64,000 bases of DNA, from the NCBI GenBank assembly GCA_947683625.1, contig CANTUR010000056.1, positions 62,001-126,000 on the forward strand. Direction: 5' to 3'. A model generated the notes under the pieces. It saw nothing but the letters and a program-made list of their open reading frames with translations. It did not search any database and was not told where the DNA came from. Positions 37,015 through 46,727 of the stretch are shown here, piece after piece; the stretch's first letter is position 1; every line of letters starts with the position of its first letter. Made by a program: the position numbers and the translations under genes. Source of the DNA: Mallotus nudiflorus (Eukaryota; Streptophyta; Magnoliopsida; Malpighiales; Euphorbiaceae).

Positions 37015-37515
37015 GCAAAATGGAGACAAGAAGTGAAGGTGAAGGAGCGAGCTTTGTCCCAGGTTGAGGAGGAACGGAGGTCCAAGGAAGCAGCTGAGGC
37101 TAGTAATAAGAGGAAGCTTGAGGCTTTGCGCCTCAAGATAGAGATAGACTTCCAGCGCCATAAGGATGATCTCCAGAGACTTGATCAGGAGCTTTTACGT
37201 CTAAAAGCATCTGCTGAGTCCCATGATCCGGATCGTCAATTAAAGGCTGAGAAGACAAAGCCTGAAGGGGAAACGATTGCTAGGCTGCTTCATGAATTAG
37301 ATACATTGGAGAATTCATCTAGTAAAGGAGCCAACTGTGATAGAGATTGCATGATTTGCTTGAAAGATGAAGTGTCTGTTGTTTTCCTTCCATGTGCCCA
37401 TCAAGTTATCTGTGCTGGTTGCAGTGACAACTATGGGAAGAAGGGGAAAGCCATGTGTCCATGTTGCCAAGCTCCAATTGAACAAAGAATCCGTGTTTTT
37501 GGTGCAAGTTCATAG
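37015..37515 (+). CDS. MIP1: RING E3 ubiquitin ligase, MIP1/RF4/RF298 family, exon 2
   Basis: Exon 2 encodes the last 166 residues (560-725). It starts directly after the acceptor ATAG at 37014, upstream of the internal ATG at 37033. The coiled coil continues to about residue 620. The C-terminal RING finger runs from Cys671 to Cys710: CMIC, then LPCAHQVIC with CSDN, then CPCC, giving the eight C3HC4 ligands. It should recruit an E2 and transfer ubiquitin. Stop TAG at 37513-37515. The coding sequence is GC-richer than its surroundings and free of stops, unlike the transposon remnants around it. Confidence 0.93.
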   Translation, partial: AKWRQEVKVKERALSQVEEERRSKEAAEASNKRKLEALRLKIEIDFQRHKDDLQRLDQELLRLKASAESHDPDRQLKAEKTKPEGETIARLLHELDTLENSSSKGANCDRDCMICLKDEVSVVFLPCAHQVICAGCSDNYGKKGKAMCPCCQAPIEQRIRVFGASS

Positions 37516-37820
37516 TCATGGTTTGGTTTGACAGTGAAAATATCAGCTGAGGTTCCTTTTTTTTTTTTTCTTTTTTTTCCTTGGTATCCTTGACCCTTTT
37601 ATTATTATTTTTTTCATCTTCTTGCAGTCACTTGGGACTGCGTGCTATAATATATAATCGCCTTGAATTACTGCTGCTACATCCACAGCACAACGTGGAT
37701 GTAGGTAAATAAGAAAGCTGCTTCTAGGCTCATGCTTTTACAGATGATTTTCTTTAATATTTCCTGCTGGTATTTGAGCAAGATTACGATGTATGTAAAC
37801 AAGTAAAATGTTCATTTTAC

Positions 37821-37883
<63 letters not shown>

Positions 37884-38137
37884 CCATTGAAATGTTGTTG
37901 CTATCGGATTTTCATGTTTCATTATTCACTTTATTGAAGAAGCGTTCACTGCGGGTGCAGTCAAAGTGATCCATCCACCTCTTTTTTTTATACCCCAAGA
38001 GTAGATGATTGGAATTTGTTAACTTTCCAGTAATGACTTGCTTATTTGGACAGTAATGAGATTCTTTTTATGAAACCAAGACAAATAAAGTCGTCAAGAT
38101 AACATAGATAAATGGAAATGAAGCAAAGGGAGCTTTA
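37516..38137 (+). other. 3' region of the MIP1-like gene with TA microsatellite
   Basis: Holds the 3' UTR and terminator region, with T-rich tracts directly after the stop. A (TA)n run of about 57 bases lies at 37824-37880. No clear AATAAA was chosen; a diverged signal is usual in plants. At 38138 it meets the LTR of the minus-strand gag-protease element. Confidence 0.5.
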
Positions 38138-38892
38138 TGTCCCGTGCTCAGCCTTAGAGATTAGCTAAGACATGCGGCATTTAGTTTATAATGTGGGCGA
38201 AGTAGAACTAAATAAGTTTAAGAGTTGGAATGTAGTGGAATTTGAGTGAGTAAGTGGGCAAAAAGAGGTTTGGGACGTAAATTGGGCAGCACTTGGATGA
38301 GAGTAAATGTGAGGTTTTATTAGATTTCTTCACAAATTCTCATCATCGTTTACAAATGGGAGAAGTGGCCTTTATATAGGTTTTCCACCTCCTCAATGTG
38401 TGGCTACAATTATTTCTTCTAGACATTTCTACAAACAGCATATGCACAAAGCTTTCTCTAGAAGCTTCTTACTATGTACAAAGGGAAGGGAAGTTTCTAG
38501 ATGTTGGCTGAATGACCTAGCATGGGCAGCAAGCATTAGAGGCATGGGAACTTTCTGGAAGGTTAGTACCCTTGCTCCTTGATGGAAGTTTCTGGATGGC
38601 CTCCTTAATATGGCTGGCAGCATGCAGCCTTGCTATTTTGCTGCAGCTCTTTAGAGCCTTTTAGAGCCTTCCTATGTGCTCTTGGGCTCCTTACTTGGCC
38701 TAGGCATTTTGCCCTTGAGTTTAGCAACTCTAGCAGCCCTTTAGCATGTTCTAGAGGCTTCCCACATTTTCCTAGGTGCTTGGCACGGCCTTGGTGGCAA
38801 GTAGCCCTCTTTAGCTTGCCTTGGCTGAATTTTCTCACCCGTGCGCATGCACCACATGCCTTGGGGCGGGCTAGACTTTGCGGGTTGTAAGA
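38138..38892 (-). repeat. 3' LTR of a minus-strand gag-protease (TR-GAG-type) element
   Basis: 755 bp. On the minus strand it begins TCTTACAACCCGC (decayed TGTTAC) and ends GTGCACGGGACA-like at 38138. The other LTR copy (51472-52223) is nearly the same length but lies in the opposite orientation. A polypurine tract GTGGGGGAGGG adjoins it at 38893-38903, which fixes it as the 3' LTR of a minus-strand element. The open frames on both strands here (38605-39090, 38630-38890) are not genes. Confidence 0.8.
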
Positions 38893-39140
38893 CCCTCCCC
38901 CACTTGAGCTTGCAACCTCCTCGTTGCATTTTAAGCTTGGTGCTTTAGGGCGTTGTTGTGCTTGGGAGGTTCCTCGCACACCGTTGCTAGTTGTTTTTGG
39001 CGTAACCTTTGGCACCTTCCCACTTTGTGCCTCTAAGAGTCGAATGTCGAAGAGCCCACATTTCTCGCTTGTCTCCACCTCGATGGGCACCTATATCACC
39101 CCATCCTTTCATGCGAAGTATAGGGCATTGGCACATGGAA
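38893..39140 (-). other. 3' internal part of the TR-GAG-type element
   Basis: Polypurine tract followed by about 240 bases that continue the protease end and short 3' untranslated region. No reverse transcriptase or integrase sequence lies between the protease and the LTR. It is cut by the Tekay insertion at TGGAA (39136-39140). Confidence 0.65.
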
Positions 39141-42100
39141 TGTAATATCCCGTGTTTTTAAAATATTTTTATACTGTACCGGGATATGCAGTGTTAATAA
39201 TTTTTGTATATATTACGATATTTTCATGAGTTGATATGTATTTAAAACCTATTTTAATTATTGTGTATTATTTACAGTGCTTTACGTAAAATTTTCCCGG
39301 GATTTGCATTTTTGGAGAAATTTTCACGTAATTAATTTGTTATTAATTATTTTAAATATATTTTCGGACTTGCATGAACTCATACGTATTTTTAAATTAC
39401 TAAACACCGTGTATATATGTAATTATTTATTTAATTAGGGTTTAATATTATCCTAATATTTTATTAATTATTTATTAGTTTTATTGTTAATTAATTATTT
39501 TTATTTAGTATAAATTATTAAAATATTAAATTTTATGTGTGTGGTGTATATTTAATGTGTGTAATTTAATAGTATTTTAATATATAGTATAAAGTATATA
39601 TATATACATATAATATGTCAAAAATCAAGTTTTTTGGAAAATTACTGAATTGCCCCCGATTTCTCTCTTCTCCCTCCCGACCTTTTCCCTCGCCGTCCGA
39701 CGCCTGTAACTGCCGATTTCTCACCGTTGGTGTGCCGTCCGGTGTGCCACCACCTTCTCCAGCCTTCCTCGCCGCCTGTAGCAGCGGATTCCGGCGCCTG
39801 GAAGCCATTTTTGGCCGGAGAAGCCGAATTTCCTTCCACCGTCGATCACGACGATTCCGGCCACCATTTTCGACACCGCCGGTCTCTTTCTTCTCCTTGA
39901 GCTCCGGTGAGTGTGATTCAAGCTTTGGTTTGAGCTTAAATGGTCTTGATTTGCTTAGGTTTCGAATTTTTGATTTCGGCCATATTAGGGTTTTTGATTT
40001 TTTTGAGCTTTTAATTGATTGATTCATGAAAACTCCCTTCACAAATTTGTTACCCTTATCTTAATCTACAAGTATGAATTTTTGTAGAATTTTTGGAGAT
40101 TATTTTGATTTTTGGGTATTTTTGAATATTTTAATATTATTTTCTAATTTTCGTAAATTAATTAAATAAATTATGAAATTGTGTTTTATGATAAATATAG
40201 GTGTTGAAATGAATTATAGGAATTTATTTGGAATTTTTATGAATTTCTAAGTATTTATTTTGAATTATTTAAGTTTATGGAATTTTGGAAAATTAGGGTT
40301 AAATGTGTTTTTAACTGAAATTAATTGGTTAATTGAGTTCAATTATTAATATTATTGATAAATATGTTGATAAAATTAATTTTGGATAATTGTATAATTT
40401 TTGGTGAATTTTTGAAGTAATTTTGGTATATTTATATATATAGGGGTATTTTGGTAATTTTACACAAAATTGGCTAAAAATGTAATATAATTGGTTTTAA
40501 TAGTTATTTAAAGTATAAAAATGATTTCTACAAATTATTTGGTATTTTTAACTAATTAAAACTATTTTTCGGGAATTATTTTCAATTATATATATAATAT
40601 ACAATTTTACAAATAAAATGAGTTTTTATCGGTTTTTACTGTGTTTTAAGGTTAATTATGTAAGTTCTATTTATAAAATGAATTTCTATGATATAAGGAT
40701 ATTTTTGGTATTTCTGAATTATTCTGTGTTTGTGGACCTCGGTCGATAGACTGTAGTCTGGAGTCCGACCGAGGGGTTGTGGATTTGTTATTGTGCCTAT
40801 TTTTCGAAGTGTGTTTCTTTGCAGGGTTGGCTCTACTCTTTGAGTAGAGAGATGTCCGTTTTACAGGGGAGGTTCTGTCGAATTTTCGATAGAATTCTCG
40901 TAAAACGTGATGTCCAGTCGAACCTTAATTATGTTTCTGTGTTAAATATTCTAGATCAAATTCTAGGATTTCTGTTAGGGTTATTCTGATTTTTGTCGTT
41001 ATTATTTGTTTAGTTACGCCGAGATCGAGGGTTAGTGGACCAGGCCCATTGGACCCATCTCGAGGAGCGCACTAATTTGTGAGTTACTATTTTATATATA
41101 TGTGCTTTAGGATGCATGATTTTAGAAATACATATTTCATGTTGACTAAATAGGCATAAATAACGTGATTTGTATTTAAGTATATTTTTGGTATATTTTT
41201 GGTATATATTAAATTATATGCATGTTTTATGAATAAATTATATTTAAAATGTTTTTAAATATATTTTGAGCTTAATTTATGATTTAATTGGATTTATTTG
41301 ACGTATTTATACTCAAAATATACCTGGTTTACTTTTGGTATATTTTCGGTATATATATGGTTTATATGGTTGTTTTATTTAATTTCATGCATCATTTATT
41401 TGTGAATGAATGTTTTATATTTATTAATGAAGGATATCAATAGAACGTGCTACCTAGTGGGCAGCACTATGACCGAGTACTACCTAGTTAGTAATATAGC
41501 ATTTAGGCTATATTACTAACTTATTTGTGGATATTGATTTGGATGGATTGATTTATGTGATGTGAGATATGATTGATGGTGTGATTGCTGGAGCTCGGTT
41601 GACCAAGTGTCTCGGGGCCAATCACACAGGCAGTCAGACTGCTGGAGCTCGGTTGACTTAGTGTCTCGGGGTCAGTCTACTGTCTAAATGGATTAAGTGG
41701 ATATATTTGGAATAAGTGAGCCTATGTGGCTAGAGTGTTGTCTAACACTGTTTTTGAGGTTACGATATTCTAGGGTTCTATGTGATCCTTCATAAACTGT
41801 GATTTTCAATACAAATATATAAAAATGATTTTTCTGCATCTGTGTGAATTTGCATGTATATATTTACATATTATATATATACTGTTGATTGCATGCATTG
41901 TCATTTAGTATGCATGTATATATATTATAGTAATTCACTCAGTGAGGTCTGACTCCCCTCCGTTGACAATTTTTCAGGAGAGTCAACATCTTCAGACCTC
42001 AGTAGCAGGCCGATACGCCGGTTTTCTTCCGCCCCGGCTTCTTTGTGTAAACTGCTTCTTTGAGTCTTGGGTTTACTTTATCTAGACACTGCAGTAGTTG

Positions 42101-42391
42101 TAAATTAATTATGAGACATTATGTATTTTATTTATGCGAGATGCATTTTAAGAAATTAAACTGGATTGTATTAAAAAGATTTTATATATATGTGATGAGT
42201 TGAGATTTAAATTAAATCCAGTTAATGAAATTGTTATTATGATATTTATGATTTTTATTTCTGCTGCATTTTTTATTGCTACTATTATTGCATGTTTTTA
42301 TTTTATTTTTTTTAGGCTTGCTACGGGTTTCGGATTCGAAAGAATTTTCATTCCCTAGTGCCGGTCATGGCCCCTGTTTTGGGTCGTGACA
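39141..42391 (+). repeat. 5' LTR of the Tekay element
   Basis: 3251 bp. In the first ~390 aligned bases I counted about ten differences from the 3' LTR, nine of them transitions. A TATA box TATAAAG lies at 39588-39594, followed by a GC-rich leader-like patch (39650-39910) in an otherwise AT-rich LTR. The 135-codon frame at 39615-40022 in that patch is not a known gene. A 14-bp hairpin present only in this copy is at 41487-41520. Confidence 0.95.
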
Positions 42392-42395
42392 AAGT

Positions 42396-42407
42396 TGGTA
42401 TCAGAGC
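42396..42407 (+). other. Primer-binding site of the Tekay element
   Basis: TGGTATCAGAGC, complementary to initiator methionine tRNA, four bases after the 5' LTR. Confidence 0.9.
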
Positions 42408-42587
42408 GGAGTTCTGTGTCAGGGCTTACTTTTGTGAGTCGTGGCCCTAGTTTTAAAGTTGTGTTTTCTGTTGAACTACTGCAGTGATTTAGGTTCAAGT
42501 ACGTCTTGATAAGTATTCCTTGCTTAGTTTTCTGTGTTATTCCTCCGTTGTCTGTTTTGTCTGAATCTTTCTGTTTATCTTTTCAGA

Positions 42588-43976
42588 ATGAGGAGGCGAG
42601 CGCGTGTCGCTCCACCGGTCGTTGAGGCCGAGGATGATGAGTCTTTTCAAGATGAGCTTTTACCTCCTGAGCAGCCAGTTAGACGTAAAGGTCGTGGCAG
42701 AGGTAGACCTCGAGGAGTGGCAGGTCACCGTAGGCAGAGAGAGTTACACGATGAGGAGCCTATAGAGCCTGAGTTTGATGTTCCTGTGCCTCTAGTTGTT
42801 CAGCCTGTTCAGCCTACCTATCAGCAGGGTATGTCTGACCCTGAGGCAGCTTTGTTCTATGCCCGAGTTGGCAGGATTGCTTTTGATGGTACTTCCGATC
42901 CATTAGATTTTCTGCACGCGATTGAGACTAGGACTCAGACTGCTCATACCGAGTACCAGCGGATCATGATCGTCAAGTTGTCTATCAAGGGACCAGCCTT
43001 AGATTGGTTTATTCAGATGATCCATCCTTATATGATGACGATGATATGGGCTCAGTTTCGAGAGCGATTTATGAGGAGATTCTGTCCAGAGCCTCTTCGT
43101 TTGAGCTATCGTCTTCGTTTGACCAGTATTTCTCATGGAGATCGATCTGTAGAGGAGTACACCTGAGAGTTTCTTCGTCTGGGTAGATATGCAGAGGATC
43201 TGATGCGAGATCAGTATTTCGCAGTTACTACGTATGTCACTGGTTTGGGTTCAGCTTTTGCTGGTATGCCTACAACAGGCCTTACTCTGGAGTCTGTGAT
43301 TGAGTTAGCCAAGGAGATTGAGCTGAGACTAGTTAGGCAGGGAGCGATGCCTGATTATTACCAGCTAGGAGTTCAGTCGAGTGGATTGCAGGCTACTTCG
43401 TATTCTGGTTTTCACGTTGGTTCGAGTAGTCAGCAGCGAGGTCCGACTCAGCAGAGTCAGAGACAGCAGCAGCAAGTGCATCGGAGCAGTAGACATGGCC
43501 GTGGAGGTCAGCGTAGATCGTTCAGATTCAGGTCAGGTGCTTCGAGCAGCAGCAGTGGTCGTAGTTCTGGATCAGCGGCCAGCGTTTGTCAGACTTATGG
43601 TAGAGTCCATCAGGGATCGTGTTATCTGACACCACTGACATGCTTCAGATGCGGGCAGACAGGGCATTTTCCCAGATCGTGTCCTTATTCCGGGTATCAG
43701 TAGCAGCAGATTCCGCGATTCCCACAGCAGTCGATTGCTAGTTCTGCACCCGTGCCATTTCAGTTACCACCAGCTCAGCATCAGAGTTCCACTCAGTTTG
43801 TTCCACAGCAGAGTCGTGGTAGAGGTACTAGAGGAGGTGCCAGAAGTGTTGGCCAGGCTTCTACCAGTCAGCAGGGAGGTCGAGGTCAGGCCAGAGTTTT
43901 TCATCTCACTCAGCAGGATGCTCAAGCATCTAATGCAGTCATGGCAGGTATTGTTTCTATTTGTTACCCGGATGTT
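42588..43976 (+). pseudogene. Gag of the Tekay element, with stops
   Basis: The chosen start is MRRRARVAPP at 42588, the usual Tekay gag opening; the upstream ATG at 42534 adds a non-gag hydrophobic stretch. The core with FDGTSDPLDFLHAIE-like sequence lies at 42880-42930, and a CCHC knuckle CFRCGQTGHFPRSC at 43638-43680. In-frame TGA at 43164, TAG at 43701 and TAG at 43977 interrupt it. Each falls where related elements have Arg (CGA) or Gln (CAG), so each is explained by one C-to-T change. Gag would form the particle shell. Confidence 0.88.
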
Positions 43977-43979
43977 TAG

Positions 43980-44492
43980 GTTTTGTTTGATCCGGGTGCC
44001 ACAAATTTGTTTGTTTCTCCCGTTTTTGCTTCTAAATCTTGTTTGCAAGATTCGAGGATGGCTTTTCCTTTATCTGTTGCCACTCCTCTGAACGATTCCT
44101 TGGACGCCGATATTGTTCTTTCTGGTTGTCCAGTTCTTATGGGAGATAGAGAATTACCCGCTGACTTGATTCTGTTGGATGTGATGGAGTTTGATGTTAT
44201 TTTGGGAATGGATTGGTTATCTCAGCACTATGCCGTGGTAGATTGCAGGAATAAAGAGGTGACTTTTAGAATTCCTGATGAAGCAGAGTTTAAGTTTGTG
44301 GGTGATAGGAGTTCAGCACCTCAGAATCTTATTTCTGCTATTACGACTAGGAAGTTGTTAAGGAAAGGTTGTCAGGGATATTTGGCATTAGTCAGGGATA
44401 CTTCAGTGGAGAAGTTGTCACTCACAGATGTTCCCGTTGCTTATGAGTTTCCTGATGTTTTTCCCGAGGAGTTGCCAGGTTTACCACCTCAT
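43980..44492 (+). pseudogene. Protease and linker of the Tekay element
   Basis: In frame with gag, after the TAG at 43977. The active-site region reads LFDPGATN, where intact proteases have D-S/T-G; DPG occurs in some Tekay copies. DVILGMDWL (near 44200), a usual Tekay block, follows. A TGA at 44493 ends the open stretch, again where a CGA codon is expected. Confidence 0.82.
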
Positions 44493-44495
44493 TGA

Positions 44496-45410
44496 GAGAT
44501 TGAGTTCTGTATTGATGTGGTACCAGGTACTACTCCTATATCTATGCCACCATATCGAATGGCTCCTGCAGAGTTGAGAGAGTTGAAGGAGCAGTTGCAA
44601 GAGTTGTTAGATAAGGGTTTTATCAGACCTAGTGTTTCTCCTTGGGGTGCACCAGTCCTGTTTGTGAAGAAGAAGGATGGTACCCTGAGACTGTGCATTG
44701 ACTACAGAGAGCTGAATAAGGTAACAGTGAAGAACAAGTATCCTCTCCCAAGGATAGATGACTTGTTTGATCAACTACAGGGGTGCACAGTTCTTTTCTA
44801 AGGTTGACTTGAGGTCGGGTTATCATCAGTTGCGTATTAGTGAAGCTGATATTCCTAAGACGGCATTCCACACTAGATATGGCCATTATGAGTTTCTGGT
44901 GATGTCTTTTGGTTTGACTAATGCACCATCAACTTTTATGGACCTGATGAACGGGGTATTCAGACCATATGTGGATCAGTTTGTAGTAGTCTTCATTGAT
45001 GATATACTGGTATATTCTAGGAGATGGTTGGAATTATTGAAGGATTATGACTGTGAGATCTTATATCATATGGGTAAAGCTAATGTGGTAGCAGATGCCT
45101 TGAGTAAGAAGTCCTTAGGTAGTCTTGCTCACATCGGTGTTGAGAGGAGACCATTGATCCAGGAGTTGCATCTGTTGGTGGATCAAGGTCTGATGATGAA
45201 GATTAGTAGGTCAGGTGGACTGTTAGCTCAGTTTAAAGTGCGATCTGTACTGAGGGATAGGATTAAAGCAGCTCAGAGTCAAGATCCTATTCTGGAAGAG
45301 CTTGCAGAGAATGTCAGAGCAGGGAAGTTCACTGATTTCACACTCGATGATGATGGTGTGTTGTGGATCAGTGGTAGATTGTGTGTTCCTGATGTGGATG
45401 ATTTGAGAGA
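44496..45410 (+). pseudogene. Reverse transcriptase of the Tekay element, frameshifted and missing RNase H
   Basis: RT opens in the gag frame (PYRMAPAELRELKEQL, LCIDYRELNKVTVKN) and shifts by one base at a run of four G near 44779-44782; the rest follows in the next frame. It continues through YHQLRISEADIPKTAF to FIDDILVYSR, the catalytic block. From about 45021 the text jumps straight to RWLELLKDYDCEILYHMGKA, the end of RNase H. The thumb, connection and nearly all of RNase H, roughly 300 residues judging from the family, are gone. The frame is kept across the deletion. Confidence 0.88.
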
Positions 45411-45414
45411 ATAG

Positions 45415-46680
45415 ATCCTAAAGGAAGCACATTCTACAACCTACAACGTTCATCCGGGCATTACTAAGATGTACCACAGTATCAGAGATCTATACTGGTG
45501 GGATGGATTGAAGAAGGATGTCATTGATTATGTTGCTAAGTGTCTGACGTGTCAGCAAGTGAAAGCTAAACATCAGAAGCCTTCTGGGAAGCTTCAGCCT
45601 CTTCCTATTCCCAAGTGGAAGTGGGAAAGGATAGCTATGGATTTTGTGGTCGGTTTACCTCGTTCGAAGGATGGATACGACTCCATCTGGGTGATTGTAG
45701 ACAGGTTGATAAAGTCTGCACATTTCTTGCCTGTGAAAGCCACATATTCAGTTGCTAGATTGGCGAAGTTGTATGTGAAGCATATTGTGTGCCTTCATGG
45801 AGTACCTGTGTCCATTGTGTCAGATAGAGGTTCGGTGTTTACTTCTCATTTTTGGCAGAAGTTGCAGGAAGCGATGGGCACTAGGTTGGATTTCAGTATT
45901 GCTTTCCATCCTCAGACAGATGGTCAGTCTGAGAGGATAATCCAGACACTGGAAGATATGTTGAGGATGTGTGTCTTGGATTTGGGAGGTAGCTGGGATG
46001 ATCATTTGCCACTCATTGAGTTTGCATATAATAATAGCTACCATAGCAGTATTGGCATGGCACCATATAAGGTGTTATATGGAAGGAAGTGTAGATCCCT
46101 GTTGAGTTGGGATGAGATTGGTGAGAGAGCTTTGACTGGACCTGAGATGGTTCAGGATGCTGCAGAGAAAGTTGCCGTGATTAAGCGCATATTAGAGACC
46201 GCAGTTAGTAGGCAGAAGAGTTATGCGGATCCTAGGTGCAGAGATATGGAGTTTCAGGTAGGAGATTTCATTTTTCTGAAAGTATCTCCGATGAAGGGTG
46301 TGATGAGATTTGGTAGGAAGGGTAAGTTAGCACCGAGGTATATTGGACCATTTGAGATTCTGGAGAGAGTTGGCACTATAGCATTTCGGTTGGATTTGCC
46401 TCCGAGTATGTCGTAAGTGCATCCAGTATTTCATATCTTGATGTTGATGAAGTACGTCTCAGACCCTTCTCATGTGTTGCAGCCCGACAGTGTAGAAGTG
46501 AGTGAAGATTTGACATTTGTGGAAGAACTTGTGACGATCGTAGATTATTAAGTTCGACAGTTACGATCGAAGCAGATTCCGATGGTCCAGGTTCTGTGGC
46601 GTAGTGACAGAGTTGAGGAACATACTTGGGAGACTGAAGTTGAGATGCGAGCTTCTTACTCGTATCTCTTTCCTTCTTGA
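45415..46680 (+). pseudogene. Integrase and C-terminal domain of the Tekay element
   Basis: After a TAG at 45412 the integrase zinc finger (HPGITKMY then CLTCQQVKAKH) and catalytic core follow: AMDFVVGLP, SDRGSVF and QSERI supply the D, D and E residues. A GPF-type block (YIGPFEILERVG) lies near 46337. TAA stops at 46414 and about 46549 interrupt the tail, whose VLWRSDRVEEHTWE segment matches a chromodomain-like end. Translation would end near 46680. Confidence 0.88.
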
Positions 46681-46714
46681 TCTTGTTTTCTGGAATTCGG
46701 GGACGAATTCTTGT

Positions 46715-46725
46715 AAGGGGGGAAG
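46715..46725 (+). other. Polypurine tract of the Tekay element
   Basis: AAGGGGGGAAG, two bases before the 3' LTR, preceded by the conserved GGGGACGAATTC phrase. Confidence 0.85.
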
Positions 46726-46727
46726 AC

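Noticed and set aside
38630..38890. Cys/Leu-rich + strand frame over the LTR, matched at 51474-51731 on the minus strand
   Set aside because: Antisense shadow of the same LTR sequence.
38605..39090. 161-codon minus-strand frame, with a matching + strand frame at 51481-51864
   Set aside because: Both are the LTR of the TR-GAG-type element read in its own sense direction. Seeing the same protein twice reflects the inverted LTR pair, not a gene family.
39615..40022. 135-codon open frame in the Tekay 5' LTR, with a similar 132-codon frame at 47202-47600 in the 3' LTR
   Set aside because: It lies in a GC-rich patch after the TATA box; the two copies come from one insertion and so are similar by origin. 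Composition is Ser/Pro/Arg-rich on every frame and no domain is recognisable.
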